Shown here: positions 27,205 through 35,733 of the stretch, piece after piece | Layout: each line of letters opens with the position of its first letter | How positions within the stretch are numbered: position 1 is the first letter of the stretch | Origin: Gynuella sunshinyii YC6258 | GTDB lineage: Bacteria; Pseudomonadota; Gammaproteobacteria; Pseudomonadales; Natronospirillaceae | Direction of reading: 5' to 3' | DNA length: 64,000 bases | Assembly: GCF_000940805.1 (NCBI RefSeq) | Contig: NZ_CP007142.1 | Location: 1,464,593-1,528,592, forward strand | Notes under the pieces: model-generated | Seen by the model: only the letters and a program-made list of their open reading frames with translations | Database searches by the model: none | Told to the model about the DNA's origin: nothing | Program-made: the position numbers and the translations under genes

Positions 27205-29118
27205 ATGTATCGACTTCCGTCTTCTGTTTTTATGGTACTGGTCACCGTATTGTTGATGATATGCCTGGCATTTGGTGTATTTTGGTTGAATGCCCGTGCA
27301 GTCGAAAAGGCTATTGCGCAAGATGCCATTCTTCGGGTAACGAGCTGGGTTGAATATGTTTCCTCTACGTTTCCGGAGATTGAATCGATATTGGTGGATA
27401 AAGAGCTGAGTGACGAAAAAATGGACTTTATTCGTCAGCTGCAAGGAAGGGGAAAGATTATCGGTTTTCGGATTTTTGATGAGGCTGGCAACCAGGTCCT
27501 GTCTGATATCGAAAATAAAGGGGCTCTCCAGCAACACAGTCCGGAAGCGTACCAGGCGATCAGATCTAAAAACGCTTATTCTCGATTGAATCATGGGCGA
27601 CCCGATGATGGCTACCCAAAGTTATATGTAGAGGTTTTTTTTCCACTGACATCAGAAAGTGGCGAAGTCCTGGGAGGAGTTGAAGTTTATCTCGATCAAT
27701 CCGGGACCGGTTCAATTTATCGTCAGGCCATCACCAGTGTCTCCACCTATATTTCTCTGATATTAACATTTGCGTTTCTGGTACCTGTGCTGGCGTTTTA
27801 TTGGCGAAGTGAACAGGCCCGGGATTCTCATAAGAAATTATCTTATCTCAGTCACCATGATCCACTGACCGGAGCCTATAATCGTGAAGGTTTTTTCGGT
27901 GAATATGCCGGGCGGGAAAGCAGTCTTCTGTCTGAAGGCCGTTTCTACAGTGTGGTTCTGATGGATATTCGGAACTTTAAATATGTGAACAAAGAGTATG
28001 GACAGCAGACCGGTGACATACTTCTGACCCGGATTATCAACCGTCTGACAGAGTATCTTGACTCTGAGTCTATTGTTGCCCGTTTCAGTGCTGATAAGTT
28101 TCACGTCGCTATTCCTTTAGATGATCATCGTATACTCGAAGAGGTGATTGTCGATTTAATTCACCGGATTCAGATGCCATACCATGTCAATGGTCGGTCG
28201 ATTTCCATATATATCAATGTCGGTGCCTGCAGTTGTCATGAAGAGCCACTGGGAGTGGATATCAAGATCCAGCGTGCAGAGCTGGCGTTGTTTAATGCCC
28301 GAATGTCTGTGGGTGAAAGCTATTGTATTTATCATCGTGATATCGAAGATCAGGTACTCCGTCGTAGAATGATCGAAAAGTTGTTGCGAACCGGGCAGGA
28401 GCAAGAGCGGTTCGAAATCCATTATCAACCGGTTCTGGATGCCCGGCAGCGTTCGTTAAAAGGGTTTGAGGCACTGCTACGATTAAAAGATGATCAGGGA
28501 AACCTGATTTCCCCCTCTGAATTTATCCCGATGGCGGAGTCCATTGGTCTGATTGATGGTATCGGTCAGTGGGTTATCAAAGAGGTATTGCACAAGGCGG
28601 TATCCTGGCCGGAACATATATTTGTGGCAATCAACCTTTCCGTCGTTCAGTTTCAAACCGGTCATCTGGTGGGATATGTGCGCGACGCGCTGGCCACTTC
28701 GTCGATTTCCCCTGAGCGTATTGAGTTTGAAGTGACAGAGTCGGTTATGATTGATAACAGTGATGATGTCAGACAGCAGATTCTGGCGTTGCAATCATTG
28801 GGAATTCGTTTTTCTGTCGACGATTTTGGTACAGGTTTCAGTAGTCTGAATTATCTCTGGATGTTCCAGTTCAATAAATTGAAGATTGATCGTTCTTTTG
28901 TCAGTGCTTTGTCTTCCAATGAGGAAAAAGCTATCCAGATCCTGAGTACCATTATCCTGCTGGCGCACAGACTTAAGTTACAGGTAACGGCTGAGGGTAT
29001 TGAATCCGAACATCATGTCGAAATACTTGAAGATCTGGGGTGTGATCAGTTTCAGGGATATTGGTTTTATCACCCGTTACCAGAATCTAAAGTGGATCAA
29101 TTAATCAATGATCTCTGA
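27205..29118 (+). CDS. Membrane GGDEF/EAL protein, probable cyclic-di-GMP phosphodiesterase
   Basis: 637 residues. TM1 is at about 8-30, a periplasmic sensor region at 31-180, and TM2 at about 180-202. The GGDEF-like domain (about 215-380) begins YLSHHDPLTGAYNREGF, but its active site reads RFSADKFHVAI, not GGDEF, so cyclase activity should be lost. The EAL domain (about 395-635) keeps the catalytic set: FEALLRL, INLSVVQF, FEVTES, VDDFGTGFSSLNYL, KLKIDRSFV, VTAEGIESE and QGYWFYHPLP. It should therefore hydrolyse c-di-GMP, with the degenerate GGDEF as a possible GTP or dimerisation regulator. A PilZ effector lies elsewhere in the window. Confidence 0.92.
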   Translation: MYRLPSSVFMVLVTVLLMICLAFGVFWLNARAVEKAIAQDAILRVTSWVEYVSSTFPEIESILVDKELSDEKMDFIRQLQGRGKIIGFRIFDEAGNQVLSDIENKGALQQHSPEAYQAIRSKNAYSRLNHGRPDDGYPKLYVEVFFPLTSESGEVLGGVEVYLDQSGTGSIYRQAITSVSTYISLILTFAFLVPVLAFYWRSEQARDSHKKLSYLSHHDPLTGAYNREGFFGEYAGRESSLLSEGRFYSVVLMDIRNFKYVNKEYGQQTGDILLTRIINRLTEYLDSESIVARFSADKFHVAIPLDDHRILEEVIVDLIHRIQMPYHVNGRSISIYINVGACSCHEEPLGVDIKIQRAELALFNARMSVGESYCIYHRDIEDQVLRRRMIEKLLRTGQEQERFEIHYQPVLDARQRSLKGFEALLRLKDDQGNLISPSEFIPMAESIGLIDGIGQWVIKEVLHKAVSWPEHIFVAINLSVVQFQTGHLVGYVRDALATSSISPERIEFEVTESVMIDNSDDVRQQILALQSLGIRFSVDDFGTGFSSLNYLWMFQFNKLKIDRSFVSALSSNEEKAIQILSTIILLAHRLKLQVTAEGIESEHHVEILEDLGCDQFQGYWFYHPLPESKVDQLINDL

Positions 29119-29273
29119 GTCATTATTGACTCCTGATTATCAATTGCCAAGCTAATCACCAATCGTTATTTTTAAACCTGATAACATTCTGAGTATTCAG
29201 TGCTGGACATTTTAATCGCTCAGTGATTAATGCGAAGGCATGGTCCTTAGTGGAAGATCAGGAAAGATGATTT

Positions 29274-30332
29274 ATGATCCAGAACCCATTTAGAGCATCC
29301 CTGGGTGTATTGTTAACGGTTGTATGCCTGGGCGTATGTCTTATATGTCTTCTGTACTTACCGGCGCTTTTGCCAGTATGGTTTATGGATACCTACAGCA
29401 GCAGCGTCTATCCGTTCTGGCAGTATGTGTGGGGTGAACTTCATCCAGGCAGTCGCTGGTTGCTTGCTGATTTTCTCTGGCCGACTACTGCATTGTTGTT
29501 ATTGATCCGCCTGATCTGGCTGGGCTTCAGATATGTATGGTGGTTCTGGCCGTTTCGGGCAGTACTGGAGGTGCTGCTGTGGGCGGGTTTACTGACTTTA
29601 TTGTTTATGGTTAGTTGGGGGCTGAACTATCATAAGGCCTCCTTATATCGTCAATATGTATCGGAACTGGACTCAGCGGAACTTTCTCCTGTTGACTGGA
29701 TATTTGCCATTCAACAAAGCCGTGCTGCACGGCCAAAAGAAATAAGTGAGGTCTGTGAAGACAAATTTTCCTTCAGCCTGATAACGTTTCAGCCAAAGAC
29801 CGTTGTTAATCGGTGGTTTGAGTCTGAAGGTATGCCAGAGGCTCCGGATATTGAGGTAAAAACCACACTGTGGAGTCCGGTGTATACACGTTTGTCCATT
29901 GCCGGCATGTTCACTCCCATTACTGGAGAGGCGACTATCAGCAACAGTATTTTTGTCATGGTACAGCCATTTACGAAAGCTCATGAATTTGCCCATTGGG
30001 CGGGTTATGCTTTTGAACAGGATGCTGATCTGATCGCATACCTGGCTTTATGGCAAGCACAGGATCCCTGGATCGTTTATGCCGGATGGCTGCAATGGTG
30101 GCATAGTATTGGTGCTCCCGCTGAATATCGGACATTATTGGGTAAAGAGGTCAATCAGGATCTTGATTGCTATAGTCGCTGGCAGGCAAATAAACCGCGC
30201 TGGCGCTTTCAACATTTATTCTGGCAGGCGTATGACCAGCAGTTAAAGGCACAGGGAGTTGTTGAAGGTATTGCCAGCTACAGACTTGGCGAAGCAGTGG
30301 CATTAAAAGCCCTGAGGGCAGATAGCAGATAA
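29274..30332 (+). CDS. DUF3810-family membrane protein with HExxH metalloprotease-like motif
   Basis: 352 residues. Three hydrophobic helices lie in the first 125 residues (about 9-35, 66-85 and 98-120), followed by a large domain. Its central motif is HEFAHWAGYAFEQDADLIAYL, an HExxH zinc site with a downstream Glu/Asp, preceded by a beta segment AGMFTPITGEATISN. This matches DUF3810, a predicted but uncharacterised membrane metallopeptidase family better known from Bacteroidota and Bacillota. Monocistronic: AGGAAAG precedes the ATG and a hairpin terminator follows. Physiological role unknown. Confidence 0.8.
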   Translation: MIQNPFRASLGVLLTVVCLGVCLICLLYLPALLPVWFMDTYSSSVYPFWQYVWGELHPGSRWLLADFLWPTTALLLLIRLIWLGFRYVWWFWPFRAVLEVLLWAGLLTLLFMVSWGLNYHKASLYRQYVSELDSAELSPVDWIFAIQQSRAARPKEISEVCEDKFSFSLITFQPKTVVNRWFESEGMPEAPDIEVKTTLWSPVYTRLSIAGMFTPITGEATISNSIFVMVQPFTKAHEFAHWAGYAFEQDADLIAYLALWQAQDPWIVYAGWLQWWHSIGAPAEYRTLLGKEVNQDLDCYSRWQANKPRWRFQHLFWQAYDQQLKAQGVVEGIASYRLGEAVALKALRADSR

Positions 30333-30348
30333 GCAGATGAAATCAGCA

Positions 30349-30376
30349 AGCCATGGAGCAATGCTCCATGGCTTTT
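30349..30376 (+). terminator. Intrinsic terminator after the DUF3810 gene
   Basis: Perfect 11-bp stem AGCCATGGAGC (30349-30359) / GCTCCATGGCT (30363-30373) with a 3-nt loop and four T. It separates the DUF3810 gene from the convergent hsp20 gene. Confidence 0.8.
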
Positions 30377-30385
30377 GGGGGTTGA

Positions 30386-30841
30386 TCAGGCTTCCTTCCG
30401 GAACTCCAGAGTTTGCCCCTTATTACCATTGATTGCGATGGTTCGGGGCTTCATTGCTTCAGGGATTTCGCGAACCAGATCGATTTTCAAAAGCCCGTTG
30501 GTCAGTTTCGCATCGACCACTTCTACATAATCGGCCAGATTGAACTTTCTTTCGAAAGAACGATTGGCGATTCCGCGATACAGGTACTTTTTCTGTTCTT
30601 TATCCGCTTTTCTGGCACTGACAGTCAGCAGATTTTTCTCAACCTGAATATTCAGTTCGTCTTCCTCGAAACCAGCAACCGCGATGGTAATTGCGTAGCG
30701 GTTATCATCGACCACTTCGATGTCATAAGGAGGGTATCCTGGAGAAGACTGCTCACCTCTCATGGCGCTATCGAGTAAGTTGGCCAGACGGTCAAAACCA
30801 ATACTGCTGCGATATAGTGGAGATAGATCAATAGTTGTCAT
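30386..30841 (-). CDS. Small heat-shock protein Hsp20 (IbpA-like)
   Basis: 151-residue alpha-crystallin-type chaperone that holds unfolded proteins for refolding. The N-terminal LSPLYRSSIGFDRLANLLD matches IbpA/IbpB. The crystallin domain spans about 40-130, with YAITIAVAGFEEDELNIQV and ANRSFERKFNLADYVEV-type strands, and NGLLKIDLVREIPEA precedes a short C-terminal tail containing RTIAIN (the IxI motif). Its leader carries a sigma-32-like promoter and a thermometer-like hairpin covering the ribosome-binding site, described separately. Confidence 0.95.
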   Translation of the reverse strand: MTTIDLSPLYRSSIGFDRLANLLDSAMRGEQSSPGYPPYDIEVVDDNRYAITIAVAGFEEDELNIQVEKNLLTVSARKADKEQKKYLYRGIANRSFERKFNLADYVEVVDAKLTNGLLKIDLVREIPEAMKPRTIAINGNKGQTLEFRKEA

Positions 30842-30908
30842 GTTTGTATCCTCTTCAATTAAGCAAGATCAATTTGCCAGCGACGCTCTTTTCAAGACCC
30901 ATCGCTGG
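30842..30908 (-). promoter_or_regulatory. ROSE-like RNA thermometer in the hsp20 leader
   Basis: On the transcript ATCTTGCT (plus-strand 30862-30869) can pair with AGAGGAT (30848-30854), burying the hsp20 Shine-Dalgarno sequence; the G of TTGCT is left bulged, as in ROSE elements of ibpA-type genes. Upstream, CCAGCGA/TCGCTGG (30902-30908 and 30877-30883) forms a longer hairpin containing an inner TCTT/AAGA stem. Layout and bulge match known heat-sensing leaders; melting on temperature rise is inferred. Confidence 0.65.
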
Positions 30909-30917
30909 TATACCCTT

Positions 30918-30945
30918 ATTTATGATCTCCGGTTTTTTTTTCAAG
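30918..30945 (-). promoter_or_regulatory. Candidate sigma-32 promoter of hsp20
   Basis: On the minus strand CTTGAAA (30939-30945), a perfect sigma-32 -35 core, lies 14 nt before CATAAAT (30918-30924), a partial match to CCCCATNT. A start about 7 nt downstream would give a leader of about 70-75 nt that begins at the first thermometer hairpin. Confidence 0.55.
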
Positions 30946-30947
30946 CC

Positions 30948-31364
30948 TGGGGCGTGAAACTTTTTTGGCCGGGTACGATGGTTAACGGTTGATCCGTATC
31001 AAGTTGTTGTTAATTTCTTTTGAACCCACCGTCCATCATTCTCTACTATTGTGGCCAAGGCACTGGCATCGGGCGCTGTTGACAGGTACCACGATTTAGC
31101 AGTCAGCCGTTTCAGATTGTGTTCCCTACGAAAGTCGTATATGCATCGTACCTGGAGATGTTTCAGGATGGCGGACCCAAAATCACCATAAATCCGGCCC
31201 AACGACGCAGTTTGACTTTCATTGATTGAGCTCACAGTTGGAAAGTGTGTTAATGGCCGGGTCTGTTTAGCGTGAAACGAGCAAAGTTGTTGCCTCTCAT
31301 GAATGCCATTCGGTGACTCAATACTTCGCTAAAGAATTCGAACAAAAACTTAAATGAGGTACCT
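30948..31364. other. Intergenic region between hsp20 and nhaD, no supported gene
   Basis: A frame of 78 codons (31235 to 30999, minus strand, GTG start) is open here, but it has no ribosome-binding site, no family resemblance and no conserved-looking composition. I do not call it a gene. AATGAGG just before 31365 is the likely ribosome-binding site of nhaD. Confidence 0.5.
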
Positions 31365-32723
31365 ATGTCATTCTCACTGATACTGATTAGTGTTGTTTTT
31401 ACGCTGGGGTATACCGCCATCGTATTGGAACATAATATCAAAATAGACAAGACCGCCTCGGCGATCCTGACGGCCATCATCTGCTGGACGTTATACATTA
31501 TGTTTTCCCATTCTCTGGTGTCGGTTGCAGATCTGCCACACTGGTTTCTGGAAGAGCAGTACGTTGAGAAAACTGATGCTCAACTGATTAGCAGCTGGGT
31601 GGGTGAACATGAGCTGCTAAGTTCTTTGGGGGACATTGCCAGTATTCTGTTTTTCCTGCTGGGAGCCATGACAATTGTGGAATTTGTGGATGCTCATGGC
31701 GGATTTGCGATTATCACAGATCGCATCCAGGCATCAAACATGGTTACATTGCTGTGGATTATTGGCCTGATTGCATTTTTCCTGTCTGCTGCGCTCGATA
31801 ATCTGACCACTACGATTGTAATGATTTCCCTGATTCGCAAACTGATAAAGGATCACGAGGAGCGACTGTTTTTTGCTGGCATCATCGTGGTAGCGGCCAA
31901 TGCCGGTGGAGCCTGGTCCCCTATCGGTGACGTCACTACAACCATGCTTTGGATTGGTGGTCAGATAACAACCGGTGCGATTATAAAAGGGCTGTTGGTT
32001 CCGTCACTGATTTGTCTGGTTATTCCGCTATTGTATTTGAGCTGGCGTCTGAAGGGACGGGTAATTCATGCGCCGGATAAAGTTGTCGGTTCCGATCATA
32101 CCAATATCACCAGTGGTCATCGTAACGTCTTTTTCTTTGTCGGTATTGGCGGGTTGCTGTTTGTACCGGTTTTCAAGTCTGTGACTCATCTGCCACCTTT
32201 TATGGGGATGTTGCTAAGCATGTCGGTGTTGTGGATTATCAGTGAAATTCTGGCTCAGACCAGCCCCACCAAACCTGATCCGGCTCTGCGTATTACCAGA
32301 ATCCTGCGGCAGATCGATACTCCCAGTGTGCTTTTCTTCCTGGGTATTCTATTGGCCGTCGGAGCTTTGGAAGCAGTAGGGTTGCTGGATATGCTGGCTC
32401 ATGGGCTGGATCAGTCGGTTGGTAATATCGACGCCATTGTGTTTCTGATCGGACTATTGTCATCAGTGATCGATAACGTGCCTCTGGTTGCGGCCTCTAT
32501 GGGCATGTATGACATGGCTACTTATCCAACCAATGCCCATATCTGGGAGTTCCTGGCATTTGCTGCCGGCACAGGTGGTAGTTGCCTGATTATTGGCTCT
32601 GCTGCCGGTGTTGCTGCTATGGGAATGGAAAAAATCAACTTCTTCTGGTACTTGAAAAATATCAGCCCGCTGGCGCTGCTGGGCTATGTATCGGGTGCGA
32701 TCACCTATCTCTTTCTGTTCTAA
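31365..32723 (+). CDS. nhaD: Na+/H+ antiporter NhaD
   Basis: 452-residue inner-membrane antiporter of the ion-transporter superfamily, with about 11-12 hydrophobic helices. Characteristic segments are ALDNLTTTIVMISLIRKL, GGAWSPIGDVTTTMLWIGG and SSVIDNVPLVAASMGMYDM, with charged residues inside helices, and the GTGGSCLIIGSAAGVAAMG loop near the end. NhaD is common in marine and halophilic gammaproteobacteria and expels Na+ at alkaline pH, consistent with a saline habitat. Monocistronic with its own terminator. Confidence 0.95.
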   Translation: MSFSLILISVVFTLGYTAIVLEHNIKIDKTASAILTAIICWTLYIMFSHSLVSVADLPHWFLEEQYVEKTDAQLISSWVGEHELLSSLGDIASILFFLLGAMTIVEFVDAHGGFAIITDRIQASNMVTLLWIIGLIAFFLSAALDNLTTTIVMISLIRKLIKDHEERLFFAGIIVVAANAGGAWSPIGDVTTTMLWIGGQITTGAIIKGLLVPSLICLVIPLLYLSWRLKGRVIHAPDKVVGSDHTNITSGHRNVFFFVGIGGLLFVPVFKSVTHLPPFMGMLLSMSVLWIISEILAQTSPTKPDPALRITRILRQIDTPSVLFFLGILLAVGALEAVGLLDMLAHGLDQSVGNIDAIVFLIGLLSSVIDNVPLVAASMGMYDMATYPTNAHIWEFLAFAAGTGGSCLIIGSAAGVAAMGMEKINFFWYLKNISPLALLGYVSGAITYLFLF

Positions 32724-32733
32724 AGCGTTTTCA

Positions 32734-32768
32734 AGCCCTGAAGCCGTTTGGTTATCAGGGCTTTTTTT
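32734..32768 (+). terminator. Intrinsic terminator of nhaD
   Basis: Perfect 8-bp stem AGCCCTGA (32734-32741) / TCAGGGCT (32755-32762) with a 13-nt loop and a seven-T tract. Confidence 0.9.
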
Positions 32769-32962
32769 GCTTCCCCTAATACCCCTTCCGCATTGATTAG
32801 CAAGTTTTCCGCCCAAATCCGGGAAAGCGGCCTATTCTGGTGATGGCTGGCAGGTTAGCTATCTCCTCACCACAAAATCTACGCTGATATTCAATAGCAG
32901 ATGTTCTTTTTCAAACATTAGTATATTCTAATTTAAAAGATCCATGTACAGAGGCGTCTAAC

Positions 32963-33946
32963 ATGAGTACTCATATGGCTTCAACGGCTGTCACCAGCGC
33001 GCAGTCACGATTGTTGCACTTTCCTGTCTCCATGTTTGCGATAGCTATGGGGTTGGCGGGTTTTGCGGTTGCCTGGAAAGCTGTGGCTGCGATGTGGTTA
33101 CCAGAACTGGACATCTGGCGATATATTTCCTGGCTGGCGGCGGCAGTGTTTGTCGTTGTTCTGTGCCTCTATCTGTTGAAGTGGCTGCGATATCCAGCGG
33201 CGGTCCGGGAAGAAATTAATCACCCGGTCAAACTGAATTTCTTTCCGACCATGTCCATTGCAATGTTGCTGTTTGCCACTGTCTGGATGGAATATACCCT
33301 TATTGCCAGAGTGCTGTGGATCGCAGCGTTGGTCATTCAGCTACCATTGACGTTGTTTGTGCTGAGTCACTGGATTTATCAGCCTCACTATACTCATGGT
33401 CATGTGAATCCAAGTTGGTTTATACCAGTGGTGGGCAACATGGTTGTGCCGATCACGGGAGTCTCACTCGGCTATCATGAAATCAGTTGGTTTTTCTTCA
33501 GTGTCGGTCTGCTTTTCTGGCTGGTATTGCTGACGATCGTGATGCAGCGGTTGTTTTTTCTGGAAGCATTGCCTGCCCGGCTGACTCCAACCTTGTTCAT
33601 ACTGATGGCACCGCCTGCCGTGGGAGTGGTTGCATATCTGGCGCTGAATCACGAATTGGACAACTTTGTCAGGATACTGTTCTACGTCACGATATTTTTT
33701 GCCTTATTGTTGTTTATTAATGCCTGGCGGTTTTTTCAGTTGCCGTTTTTTATTTCGTCCTGGGCCTATAGTTTCCCGTTGGCAGCGGCAACCGTTGCCT
33801 GCGTGAAAATGGCGCACATCATGCCGGGTATTTTTATACATTCGCTTGTCGTGCTTCTGTTTGGCGCTCTGAATATCATCATTACATGGTTGTTGTATAA
33901 AACATTGTTGGCGATTCGAAACAGAGCAATCTGTCAACCGGAATAG
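32963..33946 (+). CDS. SLAC1/TehA-type (TDT family) anion channel or exporter
   Basis: 327 residues with ten hydrophobic helices. It begins with LLHFPVSMFAIAMGLAGFAVAW, the first helix of TehA/SLAC1 proteins, and has NPSWFIPVVGNMVVPITG in the middle, the conserved FIPVVGN-type motif of the family. Family members conduct anions or export sulfite/tellurite/C4-dicarboxylates; the substrate is not predictable. Followed after 32 nt by an AhpD-like gene on the same strand, so probably co-transcribed. Confidence 0.85.
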   Translation: MSTHMASTAVTSAQSRLLHFPVSMFAIAMGLAGFAVAWKAVAAMWLPELDIWRYISWLAAAVFVVVLCLYLLKWLRYPAAVREEINHPVKLNFFPTMSIAMLLFATVWMEYTLIARVLWIAALVIQLPLTLFVLSHWIYQPHYTHGHVNPSWFIPVVGNMVVPITGVSLGYHEISWFFFSVGLLFWLVLLTIVMQRLFFLEALPARLTPTLFILMAPPAVGVVAYLALNHELDNFVRILFYVTIFFALLLFINAWRFFQLPFFISSWAYSFPLAAATVACVKMAHIMPGIFIHSLVVLLFGALNIIITWLLYKTLLAIRNRAICQPE

Positions 33947-33978
33947 CAATTCTCCATTCACTCTGAAGTGAGACCAAT

Positions 33979-34323
33979 ATGACCAAAAACTACACAGAAA
34001 TTACTCAGGATCAACACCAGCTGGGATCCGCCTATCGAAAAGCCAGTCCTGACACTATGAATGCTTTTTTGGGGTTGCATAAAGCAGCTATGGCGGAAGG
34101 AGTGGTACCCAAAAAATACAAAGAGATGATGGCTTCTGCGATTGCTATTGCCATACGCTGTGATGGGTGTATCGCTTCCCATATCAAAGCTGCAGTGGTC
34201 GCCGGTGCCAGTCGTGAAGAGTTGGTAGAGATGATCAATGTTGCCGTGTTAATGGGGGGCGGGCCGGCAATTATCTATGGAACGCAGGCGCTGGCCGCAG
34301 TGGATGAATTTCTCGGGAAATAA
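33979..34323 (+). CDS. Carboxymuconolactone decarboxylase (AhpD-like) protein
   Basis: 114-residue all-helical protein of the AhpD/CMD family. It carries the redox motif CDGCIASH (CxxC plus the following His), then AAVVAGASREELVEMINVAVLMGGGPA. The CxxC suggests alkylhydroperoxidase or thiol-disulfide activity rather than decarboxylation. It follows the TDT gene at a short distance; this pair is common in proteobacteria. Confidence 0.9.
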   Translation: MTKNYTEITQDQHQLGSAYRKASPDTMNAFLGLHKAAMAEGVVPKKYKEMMASAIAIAIRCDGCIASHIKAAVVAGASREELVEMINVAVLMGGGPAIIYGTQALAAVDEFLGK

Positions 34324-34459
34324 TTTTTCTAAGCGGCTAATAGCCAGGAAGCACCCTCAGGAAATCTCAGTATACTTGTGTAAATGAGGGTTTGAGAGGG
34401 TGCAGCTCCTGACAAAGCTGGAAACGCCCAGCATAAAATATTCTTTTCTCTGAGGTTCC

Positions 34460-34909
34460 CTAAAACAACCAACCGGTTCGAAACGATACCCCTGTGGCTA
34501 CAAATAAAATTGCCAATAGAGTAACGGCGATAATATGCCAGGCCATATCTCCCAGATTATCTTCCGACAACTTGGGCATCACCCGAAACCTGGCGTCCAG
34601 GGCCAGTAAGACAGTTATAAGTAGCAGTGTCAGTTTGGCGATAATGCCATGACTGACAGGATTGTTGAGTTGATGCCATTGGCTGTAGTCTGGCAATAAA
34701 TGGTAAGCCAGATAAATACCCGTCACGACCTGGATTAATAATGCTGGCATGGCGATGCGTTCAAACAATGCTTCAAAACTCAACAACTTCTGTGGTGTTT
34801 TCCGGCGAAGAACGTCGGGTAAAATAATGGTTGCCAGAACAATATGGCCTCCTGTCCATATGGTGGCTGCCAAGATATGCAGTAACAAAGCTATCCCGTA
34901 TGTCATCAT
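34460..34909 (-). CDS. CopD-family membrane protein
   Basis: 149 residues, four hydrophobic helices. LLLHILAATIWTGGHIVLATIILP at the start (quoted in two blocks: LLLHILAATIWTGG and HIVLATIILP), with His in helix 1 and GIYLAYHLLP in helix 2, matches CopD/YozB-like proteins linked to copper uptake or haem-type ligands. GGGGGAGA lies 5 nt before the ATG at 34909 (another ATG follows directly), which fixes the start; the upstream extension is rejected. Divergent from the nap operon. Confidence 0.75.
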   Translation of the reverse strand: MMTYGIALLLHILAATIWTGGHIVLATIILPDVLRRKTPQKLLSFEALFERIAMPALLIQVVTGIYLAYHLLPDYSQWHQLNNPVSHGIIAKLTLLLITVLLALDARFRVMPKLSEDNLGDMAWHIIAVTLLAILFVATGVSFRTGWLF

Positions 34910-34989
34910 TCTTATCTCCCCCGCAATGTTTCTTTCATCTGAATTCTGACACTGATCAGCCATCACTCCCTGCTAAATTCCTTCCTGCA

Positions 34990-35054
34990 TTGACCTGTGA
35001 CAACTCCCGTACCTCACCAGGGGTACGTCGAATCCCCACTGGGCTGACTAGAAT
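34990..35054 (+). promoter_or_regulatory. Predicted nap promoter with FNR-like and NarP/NarL-like sites
   Basis: FNR-like TTGACctgtGACAA (34990-35003) is followed by TACCTCAccAGGGGTA (35010-35025), a 7-2-7 inverted heptamer pair of the NarP/NarL type with one mismatch, then TAGAAT (35049-35054) as -10. With a start near 35061 the sites are centred near -64 and -44, the same geometry as the Escherichia coli nap promoter. No NarP/NarL gene is in the window, so the regulator is inferred. Confidence 0.6.
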
Positions 35055-35092
35055 GAATTCATAACAACAAAGCGAAAAATGGAGCAATAGAT

Positions 35093-35245
35093 ATGTCAGA
35101 GGAGCAGCCAAGTAAAGGAGATGAACTTAAATTATTTATCTTTTTGACCGTATTCCTGGCTCCCATACTGAGCATTGCCATTATTGGTGGATATGGATTT
35201 GCAGTGTGGATGCTGCAATTGCTCATGGGTCCTCCGGGAGTATAG
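35093..35245 (+). CDS. napE: NapE, small membrane protein of periplasmic nitrate reductase
   Basis: 50-residue single-pass protein too short for most gene callers. It reads MSEEQPSKGDELKLF, then a hydrophobic helix with the family's FLTVFLAPILSIAIIGGYGF, and ends QLLMGPPGV. The segment FLAPILSIAxIGGYGFxVW is the NapE hallmark. First gene of napEFDABC; the stop lies 8 nt before the napF ATG, and GGAG between them serves napF. Exact role in Nap is not established. Confidence 0.9.
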   Translation: MSEEQPSKGDELKLFIFLTVFLAPILSIAIIGGYGFAVWMLQLLMGPPGV

Positions 35246-35253
35246 GAGCCACA

Positions 35254-35733
35254 ATGTCTGTTGATCTGGCCAGACGGTCTTGGCTCATACATGGCCGGTC
35301 GCAGAAAAATTCTGTCAGACCTCCATGGTCTTTGCCGGAAGTATTGTTTACCGATCACTGTACTCGATGCGGAGCGTGTGTTGAAGCGTGTCCTGAGCAA
35401 TTGATTTATCCGGGAGATGGTGGTTTTCCTGAGCTGAGATTTGAACAGTCAGGATGTGACTTCTGTGGTGCCTGTGCACGGTCATGTCCGACCCAGGCCA
35501 TATCTCCTGATCTGGTTAATAAGCCCTGGGAACATCATTTCACAATTCACAATCACTGTCTGACAACGCAACAGGTGTTCTGTAACAGTTGTCTCGATGA
35601 CTGCAGCGAGCAGGCGATTGTATTTGACTTAACCTCTGCCATAGCCAGACCCCATATCGACCCGATCCGCTGTAGCGGTTGTGGTTTGTGTGTATCGGCG
35701 TGTCCGGTATCAGCCATAGGAATACAAACATGA
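35254..35733 (+). CDS. napF: NapF, iron-sulfur maturation protein for NapA
   Basis: 159-residue cytoplasmic protein with CTRCGACVEACP, CDFCGACARSCP and CSGCGLCVSACP, three [4Fe-4S] motifs, plus a fourth Cys-rich stretch CNSCLDDC. NapF interacts with NapA in the cytoplasm and helps its iron-sulfur loading before Tat export. The N terminus MSVDLARRSWLIHG is typical, with the RR-W motif. The ATG at 35254 follows GGAG; a longer frame would overlap napE. The stop overlaps the napD start as ATGA. Confidence 0.95.
   Translation: MSVDLARRSWLIHGRSQKNSVRPPWSLPEVLFTDHCTRCGACVEACPEQLIYPGDGGFPELRFEQSGCDFCGACARSCPTQAISPDLVNKPWEHHFTIHNHCLTTQQVFCNSCLDDCSEQAIVFDLTSAIARPHIDPIRCSGCGLCVSACPVSAIGIQT

Noticed and set aside
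30999-31235. 78-codon minus-strand frame between hsp20 and nhaD
   Set aside because: GTG start without ribosome-binding site, no recognisable family and composition like random sequence.
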